Shown here: positions 18,285 to 28,717 of the stretch, piece after piece
Numbering within the stretch: position 1 is the first letter of the stretch
How the letters are laid out: the number at the start of each line of letters is the position of its first letter
DNA from: Streptococcus thermophilus
Lineage (GTDB): Bacteria > Bacillota > Bacilli > Lactobacillales > Streptococcaceae
Assembly (NCBI RefSeq): GCF_010120595.1
Contig: NZ_CP038020.1
Span: 806,001 to 870,000, forward strand
Reading direction: 5' to 3'
Length of the DNA: 64,000 bases
Made by a program: the position numbers and the translations under genes
Notes under the pieces: generated by a model
Told to the model about the DNA's origin: nothing
What the model saw: only the letters and a program-made list of their open reading frames with translations
Database searches by the model: none

Positions 18285-19134
18285 ATGTCTTTAGCAGTTA
18301 TTACGGATTCATCGGTTAATCTACCTACTGAAATTCAGGGGCATGCTGATGTTTATATTTTAGATATTCCGGTTATCGTTGAGGAACAGCCTTTTGTTGA
18401 AGGAAAGAACTTGGATGTGAATCAGTTTTATGAGAAAATGGCAAACTCTGAGGAACTGCTCAAGACGTCACAACCTAATCTAGCCGACTTGGATAACCTT
18501 CTCATGGAGTTGGGGGAGCAAGGATATACCCATGTCATTGGGCTTTTCCTTTCTTCGGGGATTTCTGGTTTTTGGGCTAATAGTCAGTTTTTGATTGAAG
18601 ATCATGCCAAGTTGAAGGTTGCTTTTCACGAGACTAAAATCACGGCAGCTCCTATGGGCTATGGGTGCTATGGTTAGAAACGTTTTGCATTGGTCAGAGC
18701 AAGGAATGTCATTCGAGAATATTTTGAAGAAGCTCGAGAAGCAAGTAGAAAACACGACGGCTTATATTCTTGTGGATGATCTTAATCACCTTGTTAAGGG
18801 TGGCCCCCTGTCGAATGGCTCAGCTATTTTGGGGAATATCTTATCTATCAAACCCATTTTACATTTTAATGCTGAAGGCGAAATCGTTGTTTTTGAAAAG
18901 GTACGTACAGAGAAGAAAGCTATGAAACGCTTGGTTGCCCTAGCCGAAGACAATCGTGAAATGGAGCTTAGCATCCTTCATACCAATGCTCCTGAAAAGG
19001 CTGAGGCTTTTAAAAGTCAGCTGGAAGCTCAAGGGATTACTGTTTCATCGGTGGTATCCTTATGTGCTGTGATTGCGACGCACTTGGTCGAGGGAGCGCT
19101 AGTGCTAGGTTTAACACCTAAATTTACCAAATAA
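18285..19134 (+). pseudogene. DegV-family fatty-acid-binding protein, frameshifted by a 7-bp duplication
   Basis: DegV proteins (FakB-like) bind fatty acids. The first 130 codons (MSLAVITDSSVNLPTEIQ ... ITAAPMG) read normally, then a tandem duplication CTATGGG (18652-18658 and 18659-18665) shifts the frame to a stop. Deleting one copy restores TAAPMGAMVRNVLHW and a full-length protein ending at 19134 (EGALVLGLTPKFTK), about 280 residues, normal for the family. No other defect is visible, so inactivation looks very recent or reversible. A sequencing error cannot be excluded. Confidence 0.85.
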
Positions 19135-19194
19135 GTACGTTCCATCTGGAATCAGGCTCGCCTATGAGCGAGATCAATAGAGAGGAAAAATAAT

Positions 19195-19962
19195 ATGTCT
19201 ATTAAAGTTATTGTTGCCGGATTTAAAGGAAGAATGGGTTCAACTGCGGTTGAAATGGTTAAGGGAGATGATGAATTGACCTTGGCTGCCTTGCTTGACC
19301 CGTTTGCGGCAGAAAAGGAAGTGGATGGTGTTCCTGTCTTCACGGATAAAGCTGATTTGGTTGGTTTCGATGCAGATGTTTGGGTAGATTTCACCATTCC
19401 TGCTGTTGCCTATGAAAATACCCGTTTTGCCTTGGAAAATGGCTTTGCACCGGTTGTAGGAACAACAGGCTTTACTGAAGCACAAATTCAGAAATTGACA
19501 GATCTTTCTAAAGACAAGTCTATAGGTGGATTGATTGCTCCTAATTTTGCTATCGGTGCTATCCTTCTTATGAAGTTTGCAGCAGAAGCTAGTAAATATT
19601 TCCCAGATCTTGAAATCATTGAGCTTCACCACGATAAAAAGAAAGATGCGCCATCAGGTACAGCAGTGAAAACAGCTGAACTTATTCGTGAGGTTCGCGA
19701 GAGCAAACGTCAGGGAGCTGAGGATGAAATGGAAACACTTGCTGGAGCACGTGGTGCTGAGTTTGATGGTTTCCGTATTCACAGTGTTCGTTTGCCAGGT
19801 CTTGTGGCTCACCAAGAGGTTATCTTTGGTGCCCAAGGAGAAGGATTGACCTTGCGTCACGATTCTTATGACCGTATTTCTTTTATGAGCGGGGTCAATC
19901 TTGGTATTAAAGAAGTGGTTAAACGTGATCAGCTTGTTTATGGTTTGGAACATTTACTATGA
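19195..19962 (+). CDS. dapB: 4-hydroxy-tetrahydrodipicolinate reductase
   Basis: NAD(P)H-dependent reductase of the diaminopimelate/lysine pathway, needed for the lysine in peptidoglycan cross-links. The 255-residue enzyme has the nucleotide loop [16 protein letters not shown], the FTIPA and GTTGF segments and the substrate signature [20 protein letters not shown] (residues about 143-162). Full length. The stop overlaps the cca start (ATG at 19959) by 4 nt, a coupled pair. Confidence 0.95.
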   Translation: MSIKVIVAGFKGRMGSTAVEMVKGDDELTLAALLDPFAAEKEVDGVPVFTDKADLVGFDADVWVDFTIPAVAYENTRFALENGFAPVVGTTGFTEAQIQKLTDLSKDKSIGGLIAPNFAIGAILLMKFAAEASKYFPDLEIIELHHDKKKDAPSGTAVKTAELIREVRESKRQGAEDEMETLAGARGAEFDGFRIHSVRLPGLVAHQEVIFGAQGEGLTLRHDSYDRISFMSGVNLGIKEVVKRDQLVYGLEHLL

Positions 19963-21167
19963 AATTAAGTTATTTGCCTTCTGAATTTCAGAAGGCTTTA
20001 CCAATATTAGAGAAAATTAAGGCTGCAGGGTTTGAGGCTTACTTTGTTGGTGGTTCAGTCCGCGATGCCCTTCTCAACCGTCCTATTCACGATGTTGACA
20101 TTACTTCGTCTTCTTATCCTGAGGAGACCAAACAGATTTTTGAGCGTACGGTAGATATCGGTATTGAGCATGGGACTGTTTTGGTTTTAGAAAATGGCGG
20201 TGAGTATGAGGTGACAACTTTCCGAACAGAAGATGTATATGTGGATTACCGTCGTCCGTCTAGCGTGTCCTTTGTACGTTCATTGGAAGAGGATCTTAAG
20301 CGTCGTGATTTTACAGTCAATGCTTTTGCTCTTAATGAAAATGCTGAGGTTATTGATAAGTTCAATGGTCTTGCTGATTTGGACAACCGTGTCTTAAGGG
20401 CTGTTGGTAAGGCTGAGGAACGCTTTAACGAAGATGCCCTTCGCATCATGCGTGGGCTACGTTTTGCAGCGAGCTTAGACTTCGATATTGAAGAAAAGAC
20501 TTTTGAGGCTATGACTAGTCATGCTTTTCTTTTGGAAAAGATTTCGATTGAGCGAAGTTTCATCGAGTTTGATAAGTTGCTCTTGGCACCACATTGGAAA
20601 AAAGGGGTTAAGGCTCTTCTAGCGACTAAGGCATATCAGTATCTGCCAGATTTTCAAGAGACAGCAGAGGAATGGCAGTCTTTTGTAGCAGATTATGCTG
20701 AAGACTTTAGATTTACGAGTTCTGAGCAGGCCTGGGCGGCAACTCTTCTGGCTCTCAAGCACGATAATCCACGCTCTTTTCTTAAAAAATGGAAGACATC
20801 TGTCAATTTTCAGAAGACCGTTCAGTCTTTGATTGAGATTTTTAGATTCCGAATGGAGAGGGAAGTGACCAAACAAGATGTTTATCATTATGGTAAGGAC
20901 CTCTTAAAGGAAGCTGAAACCTTGAGACAGGCTCAGAGATTAGATGTGGATTATGAGCGTATTGCCGAGTTGGATGGTCAGTTGCTCATTCATGATAAGC
21001 ACGAGATCGTTGTTAATGGTGGCAAGCTGATGAAGGAGCTGGGATTCAAACCTGGTCCAGATCTTGGTCGTACTCTCAGAGCTATCGAAAATGCTATCGT
21101 TGATGGTGAATTAGCTAATGATGAGGAATCCATCATGGCCTTTGTTCAAGCTATGAAACAAGTCTAA
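19959..21167 (+). CDS. cca: CCA-adding tRNA nucleotidyltransferase
   Basis: Adds or repairs the 3' CCA end of tRNAs. The 402-residue class II enzyme shows the catalytic [19 protein letters not shown] (residues about 31-49, with the DxD carboxylates), the [11 protein letters not shown] motif and the [18 protein letters not shown] motif. Full length. It overlaps dapB by 4 nt, a linkage common in lactic streptococci. A perfect hairpin (21186-21223) follows. Confidence 0.95.
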   Translation: MKLSYLPSEFQKALPILEKIKAAGFEAYFVGGSVRDALLNRPIHDVDITSSSYPEETKQIFERTVDIGIEHGTVLVLENGGEYEVTTFRTEDVYVDYRRPSSVSFVRSLEEDLKRRDFTVNAFALNENAEVIDKFNGLADLDNRVLRAVGKAEERFNEDALRIMRGLRFAASLDFDIEEKTFEAMTSHAFLLEKISIERSFIEFDKLLLAPHWKKGVKALLATKAYQYLPDFQETAEEWQSFVADYAEDFRFTSSEQAWAATLLALKHDNPRSFLKKWKTSVNFQKTVQSLIEIFRFRMEREVTKQDVYHYGKDLLKEAETLRQAQRLDVDYERIAELDGQLLIHDKHEIVVNGGKLMKELGFKPGPDLGRTLRAIENAIVDGELANDEESIMAFVQAMKQV

Positions 21168-21185
21168 AGACGTAATAAAAATGAC

Positions 21186-21223
21186 ACACCGCTACAGAAC
21201 ATGCGTAGGATCCGTAGCGGTGT
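21186..21223 (+). promoter_or_regulatory. Hairpin between cca and the ABC-F gene
   Basis: ACACCGCTAC (21186-21195) pairs perfectly with GTAGCGGTGT (21214-21223) across an 18-nt loop. No T run follows; instead the RBS of the ABC-F gene comes 10-15 nt later. It may be a weak terminator or a leader control element. Confidence 0.5.
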
Positions 21224-21244
21224 TATTTGTAAAAAGGAAGTAAG

Positions 21245-23125
21245 ATGTCAGATTTTATTGTTGAAAAATTGACCAAGTCCGTTGGGGACAAGACGGTTTT
21301 TAAAGAGATTTCATTTATTATCCATGATCTGGATCGTATTGGGATTATTGGTGTCAATGGGACTGGTAAGACAACCTTGTTAGATGTTGTATCAGAGCGT
21401 ATTGGTTTTGATGGTGACGTGTCACCTTTTACCAAGGCTAATGGTTATAAGATTGCTTATTTAACTCAGGAGCCTGAATTTGATGATGGCAAGACAGTGC
21501 TTGATACGGTCTTGTCATCAGACCTTCGTGAGATGGCCTTGATTCGTGAATATGAGACCCTCGTGGCGGATTATTTTGAGGATAATCAATCTCGTTTAGA
21601 GAAGGTTATGGCTGAGATGGATAGTCTTGATGCTTGGTCCATTGAGAGCGAGGTTAAGACGGTTTTATCTAAGCTAGGTTTGTCAGACCTCTCTCAAAAG
21701 GTTGGAGACCTCTCAGGTGGTCTCAGACGCCGTGTGCAGTTGGCTCAGGTTCTCTTGAATGATGCTGATCTTTTACTTTTGGACGAACCAACCAACCATT
21801 TGGATATTGATACCATTGCTTGGTTGACTAATTTTCTCAAGTCTTCCAAAAAAACGGTCCTCTTTATTACCCACGACCGTTATTTCTTGGATAGTGTGGC
21901 AACACGCATCTTTGAGCTAGACCAGGCAAATCTGATTGAGTACCAAGGGAATTATCAAGATTACGTGCGACTCAAGGCTGAACAAGATGAGCGTGATGCT
22001 GCAGCTCTTCATAAGAAAAAGCAACTCTATAAGCAGGAGTTGGCATGGATGCGAACGCAACCACAGGCACGTGCGACTAAGCAACAGGCTCGCATCAATC
22101 GTTTTAAGGAGCTTAAGGGTGAGGTTCACCAAACGCTCAATAATGACGATTTTGAAATTAACTTTGAGACTAGCCGTATTGGTAAGAAGGTAGTTAACTT
22201 CGAACATGTCGATTTTGCTTATGAAGATGGTAAGCCAATTCTCAGTGACTTCAATCTTATCATGCAAAACCGTGACCGTATCGGTATTGTTGGGGATAAC
22301 GGTGTCGGAAAATCAACCTTGCTCAATCTGATTAATGGTGACCTTGTTCCCACAGCTGGTGTCTTAGATATTGGTGAGACTGTACGTATTGGCTATTTCT
22401 CACAGCAAATTAAAGATATGGATGAGAGCAAGCGTGTCATTAACTACTTACAAGAAGTCGCAGATGAAGTCAAAACAACTGTTGGGACCACCAGCATCAC
22501 AGAGCTCTTAGAGCAATTCCTCTTTTCTCGTTCTACCCATGGAACACAGATTGCCAAGCTATCTGGTGGAGAAAAGAAACGTCTTTATCTACTCAAGATT
22601 CTGATTGAAAAGCCTAATGTTCTGCTTTTGGATGAGCCGACAAATGATTTGGATATTGCGACTTTGACTGTTTTGGAGAATTTCCTCAATGGTTTTGGTG
22701 GCCCTGTTGTAACCGTCAGTCACGACCGCTATTTTTTGGACAAGGTGGCTAACAAGATTCTAGCTTTTGAGGAGGGTGGGGTGCGTGAGTTCTTTGGCAA
22801 CTATACTGACTACCTTGATGAAAAAGCCTTCTTACAAGAGCAATCAGCCCTTCTAGAGAAAGAAAAAGAGCAAGCTAGCGTTAAGGTTGAGAAAGTCAAA
22901 GAAGATAAAAGACGCATGAGCTATTTTGAAAAACAAGAGTGGGCGACTATCGAGGATGAAATTACCGACCTCGAAGCTAAAATCGAAGAGATTGAGGCAG
23001 CCATGCTTGAAAATGCTAGTGATTATGGACAGCTAGCAAGTCTTCAACGTGGTTTAGACACCACTAATGAAACCTTACTTGAAAAATACGAACGTTATGA
23101 GTATTTGAGTGGGCTAGAGGGATAA
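21245..23125 (+). CDS. ABC-F family ATPase, Uup-like
   Basis: A 626-residue soluble protein with two tandem ABC domains and no membrane segments. Walker A loops are GVNGTGKTTLL and GDNGVGKSTLL; signatures LSGGLRRRVQLAQ and LSGGEKKRLYLLK; Walker B LLLLDEPTNHLD and VLLLDEPTNDLD. A linker with many Lys/Arg/Gln joins the two, and a C-terminal coiled coil (residues about 545-625) is typical of Uup. Members bind the ribosome E-site or branched DNA; which applies here cannot be told. Close relatives giving antibiotic protection usually lack this coiled coil, so resistance is not inferred. Confidence 0.9.
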   Translation: MSDFIVEKLTKSVGDKTVFKEISFIIHDLDRIGIIGVNGTGKTTLLDVVSERIGFDGDVSPFTKANGYKIAYLTQEPEFDDGKTVLDTVLSSDLREMALIREYETLVADYFEDNQSRLEKVMAEMDSLDAWSIESEVKTVLSKLGLSDLSQKVGDLSGGLRRRVQLAQVLLNDADLLLLDEPTNHLDIDTIAWLTNFLKSSKKTVLFITHDRYFLDSVATRIFELDQANLIEYQGNYQDYVRLKAEQDERDAAALHKKKQLYKQELAWMRTQPQARATKQQARINRFKELKGEVHQTLNNDDFEINFETSRIGKKVVNFEHVDFAYEDGKPILSDFNLIMQNRDRIGIVGDNGVGKSTLLNLINGDLVPTAGVLDIGETVRIGYFSQQIKDMDESKRVINYLQEVADEVKTTVGTTSITELLEQFLFSRSTHGTQIAKLSGGEKKRLYLLKILIEKPNVLLLDEPTNDLDIATLTVLENFLNGFGGPVVTVSHDRYFLDKVANKILAFEEGGVREFFGNYTDYLDEKAFLQEQSALLEKEKEQASVKVEKVKEDKRRMSYFEKQEWATIEDEITDLEAKIEEIEAAMLENASDYGQLASLQRGLDTTNETLLEKYERYEYLSGLEG

Positions 23126-23147
23126 ACTCTTTAACATTCAAAGCATA

Positions 23148-23178
23148 CTAAAAGCCCTGCATATGCAAGGCTTTTTTA
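23148..23178. terminator. Terminator shared by the ABC-F gene and the converging DUF308 gene
   Basis: AAAAGCC and GGCTTTTTT arms around CTGCATATGCAA, itself a near palindrome, with A and T tracts on both sides. Confidence 0.7.
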
Positions 23179-23206
23179 TATTATTACGTAGTGAAATAAC
23201 TTTGTT

Positions 23207-23710
23207 CTACCATAAGCGGAATGAAAAGGAGAGGACAGATACACCCGCAAAGATAATTAAGGAGGCTGCAAAGCGACCAATAAGAAAGGCTGAGAAAAAT
23301 GGTGCACAAAAGAGCAAGACTCCAAATACTAAACAAATCAAGGCGATTGACAAAGCAGGTTGCCCTGAAAAACCAAACTGACGTTGGTGATAAGCTTGGA
23401 AGCCTTGGGTAAAGGCTGAGACAAGGAGCCACCAAGCGATGATGGTCACAGCGACACCTGAGAGTACCCATGCCGATGCCGATAGCAAAATAATACCAAA
23501 AACAATCGAAATGACGCTTTGGAGTAATTGGAAGAAGGAACGGTTCTCGTTATCACGTTTGAAATAAACCATGAGACTTGAACCCCCAGAAATGAGCATC
23601 ATTAGAGCAAAAATCCAACCAACAATGGCAAGAAGGCTTGTAGGATTAGCGAAGAAAAAGACACCTAAAAGAATAATGAGAATCCCGCTAATTAATGTAA
23701 AACTTTTCAT
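23207..23710 (-). CDS. HdeD-like membrane protein (DUF308)
   Basis: A 167-residue protein with six predicted hydrophobic segments, starting MKSFTLISGILIILLGVFFF and having paired helices of the HdeD/DUF308 type (LLAIVGWIFALMMLISGGSSL, ISIVFGIILLSASAWVLSG). Members are often stress-related, but the molecular function is unknown. RBS AGAGGTAG precedes the ATG. It is convergent with the ABC-F gene. Confidence 0.85.
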   Translation of the reverse strand: MKSFTLISGILIILLGVFFFANPTSLLAIVGWIFALMMLISGGSSLMVYFKRDNENRSFFQLLQSVISIVFGIILLSASAWVLSGVAVTIIAWWLLVSAFTQGFQAYHQRQFGFSGQPALSIALICLVFGVLLFCAPFFSAFLIGRFAASLIIFAGVSVLSFSFRLW

Positions 23711-23778
23711 ATGCTACCTCTTATTAATTTTTTCTTAATACTACTACGTAAGGTAAAAATTGTCAAACAAAACCTACT

Positions 23779-24540
23779 TTAAATTGGTTGGGTCTGATAA
23801 GTGTAGGTAGCGGCTTTTTTAGTTCTGGTAGCTACTTGGCGTCCTGTTTTTTGGAAAAGATGTTTAAAGCGACGTAAGAAATTTGTGGAATCCATTTTAA
23901 GGTATGTTTCATTAAAGGTCCCAAACAGCTGACGGTAGGCGGTCAAGGTATTTTCCTCTGGCATAATGTTGAGGATAGTTGGGCAGTATTCGAGTCTTCC
24001 CTTAATACGTTCCATAGCAATCAAAAGGATTTCCCAGTGGTCAAAGGCGAGGTCATCATGATACAGCGTCTTGTCACCATCAGTAAGCTGCAACTTGCCA
24101 TTGACCATAGCGATATCTAACCAATGCGTAGACGCTGCATCATCGGCAGCCTTATCCATTTGAATATCATTAAAAGTCATGAAACAGAGGTAAGCTATTG
24201 TAATGGTCCACATACGAGGATCTCGATAAGGTGTTCCTACTGTAACGAGTTGCTCGATGTGATCAGTGTTCAGTTGAACTGATGTCTCCTCACGTACTTC
24301 ACGACAGACAGCCGTATTGAGGTCTTCTTGCTCTTGAACGAAGCCACTACTAAGAGCATATTTTCCCATGTAGGGATGATTTTTTCGTTTGATAAGCAAG
24401 GTTTGGACTCTTCCTTCAAAATAGCGGAAGATGACTGAGTCTACAGTTACTGAGGGTTTGGCATACTTATCCAATTCTTCATTACTGTAGATTTTCAGGA
24501 AGTCTTTTTCGCTACCAGAATTTTCAAAGGTTTTAGACAT
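23779..24540 (-). CDS. NrtR-type NUDIX-related transcriptional regulator
   Basis: A 253-residue protein with an N-terminal NUDIX domain (box GFVQEQEDLNTAVCREVREE, last Gly of the consensus replaced by Ser in ETSV) and a C-terminal winged-helix region (ILNIMPEENTLTAYRQLFG ... DSTNFLRRFKHLF) as in NrtR regulators of NAD metabolism, which sense ADP-ribose. It is the second gene behind nadR on this strand, supporting control of NAD salvage. RBS AGGAGG is strong. A perfect 14-bp palindrome upstream of nadR is the most likely operator. Confidence 0.85.
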   Translation of the reverse strand: MSKTFENSGSEKDFLKIYSNEELDKYAKPSVTVDSVIFRYFEGRVQTLLIKRKNHPYMGKYALSSGFVQEQEDLNTAVCREVREETSVQLNTDHIEQLVTVGTPYRDPRMWTITIAYLCFMTFNDIQMDKAADDAASTHWLDIAMVNGKLQLTDGDKTLYHDDLAFDHWEILLIAMERIKGRLEYCPTILNIMPEENTLTAYRQLFGTFNETYLKMDSTNFLRRFKHLFQKTGRQVATRTKKAATYTYQTQPI

Positions 24541-24603
24541 ATTTTTAGCCTCCTAGTCTATATTGTTAATTTTAAGTGAAAATGCTTTTGCTGAAGCAAT
24601 CCA

Positions 24604-25713
24604 TTAGATTTCGATATGCAGACGTTCTTTAATTGTCTTCTTGGCGTAATGGTAGTTGTCAGCAAAAAAACTGTCACTATCACAGTTTTCTCCTAAAATA
24701 ACGATTTTATCCTTGAATGGTGATAGTAGGTCCAAGAGATGTTTGGTAAACCAATCCCGTGTTCGGTTATCAGCCATAGTCATGTCACGGGAACCATCAT
24801 CTACATAGTTTGATTTTGGTAGTATCACAAAAATCAAATCCCACTTTTCACGAGCTTGGGTTACCTGATAGAGTCGATCTAATAGATAAAACTCTTCTTG
24901 TGAGATGTTTTCTTTCAAATAGTAGTCAATATATACCTTAGTGACCGTTGAGTTGGTGTCTGCAAAAATAAGCCATGAGTGTTGCCCGTTGTCAATAATC
25001 TCAGCTGTCTGGGCATATTGATCGGTTAAGAGGTGAATATAATCATTGGTATCCAACTCGTCATCTCGAACATTATACTTCTCTTGATATTCTCTGGCAT
25101 ATTCAAGTGAGCAAGGGGCGTTGTAAGTACGAGCTAAATCCTTAACAAGGGTTGTTTTTCCTCCACTGGCATATCCGACAACTAGGACCTTACGAGTAAA
25201 GTGGCGACGGAAAGGTTTGGTGATAAATCGCCAATTTTCTATAGAATTATCGCGAATCTCAGTAGCAGAGATATTGATAATAGAACGCTCGATGAGTTCT
25301 ACCTGAGCTTGAGGGTAGTAGCGATTGAGCTCGATCACGTACTCTGACTCTCCAACATAGAAGGTAATTTTTTCGGGACCATCCGTATTCTTAGTGATAA
25401 GGTCTTTGACGCGGTTAACCCATGGCACCCAACCTTCTGGATAGGGAGACATATCGGCTTCGTCTAGTTTATCCACAACGATTAGTTCATCATCATCGTA
25501 GAAAACTTCACGGACATTACGAAAGCGTCGGTTGAGCGACAGGCCTGTGCGTGTCCCACGATCTTTTTGTGTGTTGCTGCCACCTACGATGACAAGGACG
25601 TTGTCGTTAGCGCGTTTTTCCTTTGTGATGAGGTCGACATGTCATACATGCATTGGTGCAAAGGTTCCAAAAACAATACCAATACTCTTTCCTGATAGAT
25701 GTTTTCTTTTCAT
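24604..25713 (-). pseudogene. nadR: NadR-type NMN adenylyltransferase/ribosylnicotinamide kinase with a nonsense codon
   Basis: NadR makes NAD from nicotinamide riboside. From the ATG at 25713 the frame reads MKRKHLSGKSIGIVFGTFAPMHV, then TGA at 25644-25642, then HVDLITKEKRANDNVLVI and on without further interruption to 24604, including the kinase P-loop VVGYASGGKTTLVKD. The stop replaces the Gly of the HxGH nucleotidyltransferase motif (GGA to TGA would explain it). Joined, it is 369 residues, a normal NadR. The longest intact part (24604-25476, 290 residues) keeps the kinase domain and could only be made from an internal start. Confidence 0.87.
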
Positions 25714-25733
25714 AGGGTTATCCTTTTTAAATA

Positions 25734-25804
25734 TAGTAAATTTACTAAATTAATGGTGGTATAGTTTCGAGGTAATGTAAATAGATGAAATAGTAAAATA
25801 ACTA
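25734..25804. promoter_or_regulatory. Candidate NrtR operators upstream of nadR
   Basis: TAGTAAATTTACTA (25734-25747) is a perfect 14-bp palindrome 21 nt before the nadR start. A related site TAGTAAAATAACTA lies at 25791-25804. Their position before an operon encoding an NrtR-like regulator suggests operator function; this is inference. Confidence 0.55.
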
Positions 25805-27413
<1,609 letters not shown>

Positions 27414-27458
27414 TTAATAGGCCTGACCTGGTTAATAAGCCTCTCTATAAAATAAGAA

Positions 27459-27482
27459 AAGAAGCCTGCGGGTTTCTTTTTT
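27459..27482 (+). terminator. gdhA terminator
   Basis: AAGAAGCC pairs with GGTTTCTT (one wobble) around TGCG, followed by Ts. Confidence 0.75.
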
Positions 27483-27669
27483 AGCTGTTTTCCTAGAAGT
27501 CAGCTATTTTTGATATAATAAGTTGAGGAAATTATATATGTAATTGAAATCCCTTGGTTCAGAGATAAGGAATGGGGTAGCTATTTTTTCATGTCTTTGG
27601 ATATGAAGCTGATAAATAAAGGACATATGATTTCATAGTTTAGATAAGAAACAATATGGGAGTAAATAG
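27483..27669 (+). other. Intergenic region with a promoter and a possible gene relic
   Basis: TATAAT at 27517-27522 (in TTGATATAATAAG) is the likely promoter of the next gene. Codons from about 27540 read EIPWFRDKEWGSYFFMSLDM without a clear start and soon stop, which may be a remnant or chance. Confidence 0.4.
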
Positions 27670-28080
27670 ATGATAAAAACTATCGTAAAGGATGTCTTTT
27701 TTCTAGGACAAAAATCGACAGAAGCGACTAAAGAAGACCTCTATTTGGCAAAGGATTTACGTGATACGCTGGAGTTTCATAAGGATGCCTGTGTGGGTAT
27801 GGCAGCCAATATGATCGGAGTCAAAAAGCGTGTTATTATCGTCAATATCGGTTTTGTCAATCTGGTTATGTTTAATCCTGTTTTGGTAAGCAAGTCTTCA
27901 TCTTTTCAAACGGAGGAGTCTTGTTTGTCTTTAGAAGGAAGTCGCCCAACCAGACGTTATGAATCGATTGAGGTTGCCTATTTAGATGAACGATGGATGC
28001 CAAAACAGTTGAGTTTTTCTGGTATGACATCCCAAATTATTCAGCATGAATTGGATCATTTGGAGGGTGTTATTATATAG
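27670..28080 (+). CDS. Peptide-deformylase-like protein, probably not active
   Basis: A 136-residue member of the peptide deformylase family. The metal-binding QHELDHLEG (residues about 123-131) and the ligand Cys in EESCLSLEG are present. The first motif reads VGMAANMIG where active enzymes have GLAAPQIG, so the catalytic-site Gln is Met, and EGCLS has become ESCLS. The protein is also shorter than the main streptococcal deformylase of about 200 residues. It corresponds to the second, short deformylase-like gene found in streptococci, reported as non-essential or inactive in pneumococcus. Role unknown. Confidence 0.8.
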   Translation: MIKTIVKDVFFLGQKSTEATKEDLYLAKDLRDTLEFHKDACVGMAANMIGVKKRVIIVNIGFVNLVMFNPVLVSKSSSFQTEESCLSLEGSRPTRRYESIEVAYLDERWMPKQLSFSGMTSQIIQHELDHLEGVII

Positions 28081-28183
28081 CTAGCATGGTTTAGGAAGTG
28101 CTTAATATTAGATTTCGAAACATCGATTAGGATAGTTATGGGAGTGAGAGTGGGAACTAAAAATTTCTACCTCACTCTTTTTT

Positions 28184-28251
28184 AGTTCTCATAGGAACTT
28201 TTTTTCTTGACAATAGTTCTTATAAGAACTAAAGTAGTTCCCATGAGAATT
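28184..28251 (+). promoter_or_regulatory. MarR-operon promoter with three phased operator palindromes
   Basis: TTGACA (28207-28212) and TAAAGT (28230-28235) with 17-bp spacing. Three copies of one palindrome surround it: AGTTCTCATAGGAACT (28184-28199), AGTTCTTATAAGAACT (28215-28230, perfect, filling the spacer) and AGTTCCCATGAGAATT (28236-28251). Centres are 31 and 21 bp apart, close to three and two helical turns. The most likely ligand is the MarR protein encoded next. Confidence 0.8.
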
Positions 28252-28270
28252 ATTTAAGGAGGAGCTTGCG

Positions 28271-28714
28271 ATGCATGGAAAAGATCCTTTTAGTGACTTC
28301 AGAGAATTCATCAATACTATGGAGTCTCGCGTGCAAGAGTTAGGTAAAGCGTATGGCGTTGAGCATTTAGCTGGTCCACAAGGGTTTGCCGTTAGGTACT
28401 TGTTTGAGAACCAAGATAAAGAAATATTTATCAAAGATATTGAGAAAAAACTATCTATTTCCAAGTCAGTGGCTAGTAATTTGGTCAAACGTATGGAGAA
28501 AAATGGTTTTGTTGAATTGGTGACATCTGACAAGGACAAACGCTACAAGTATGTTCATCTGACAGACTTAGGCAAAAAGAAGGCTCAAGACGTCGGACAT
28601 TTCCGAGAGGCTATCTATGGACAGTTATTAGATGGTATTTCGAAAGAAGATGCTGAAACAGCATTTCGAGTCTTTCACCAAATTCGTAAGAATTTAGAGA
28701 AAAATAAGGAGTAA
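28271..28714 (+). CDS. MarR-family repressor of the ABC exporter operon
   Basis: A 147-residue winged-helix regulator. The recognition region is DIEKKLSISKSVASNLVKRMEKNGFVELV (residues about 56-84), followed by the wing TSDKDKRYKYVHLTDLGKKKA. It is the first gene of an operon with two ABC exporter subunits, 3 nt before the next start. Drug-responsive MarR-ABC pairs of this type are common in lactic acid bacteria, so induction by an exported toxic compound is likely. The triple palindrome at 28184-28251 suggests cooperative autorepression. Confidence 0.9.
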   Translation: MHGKDPFSDFREFINTMESRVQELGKAYGVEHLAGPQGFAVRYLFENQDKEIFIKDIEKKLSISKSVASNLVKRMEKNGFVELVTSDKDKRYKYVHLTDLGKKKAQDVGHFREAIYGQLLDGISKEDAETAFRVFHQIRKNLEKNKE

Positions 28715-28717
28715 CTT

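Noticed and set aside
18285..19134. Two separate genes for the two halves of degV
   Set aside because: Both halves join into one DegV protein after removing a 7-bp duplicate, and the second half has no own start with an RBS.
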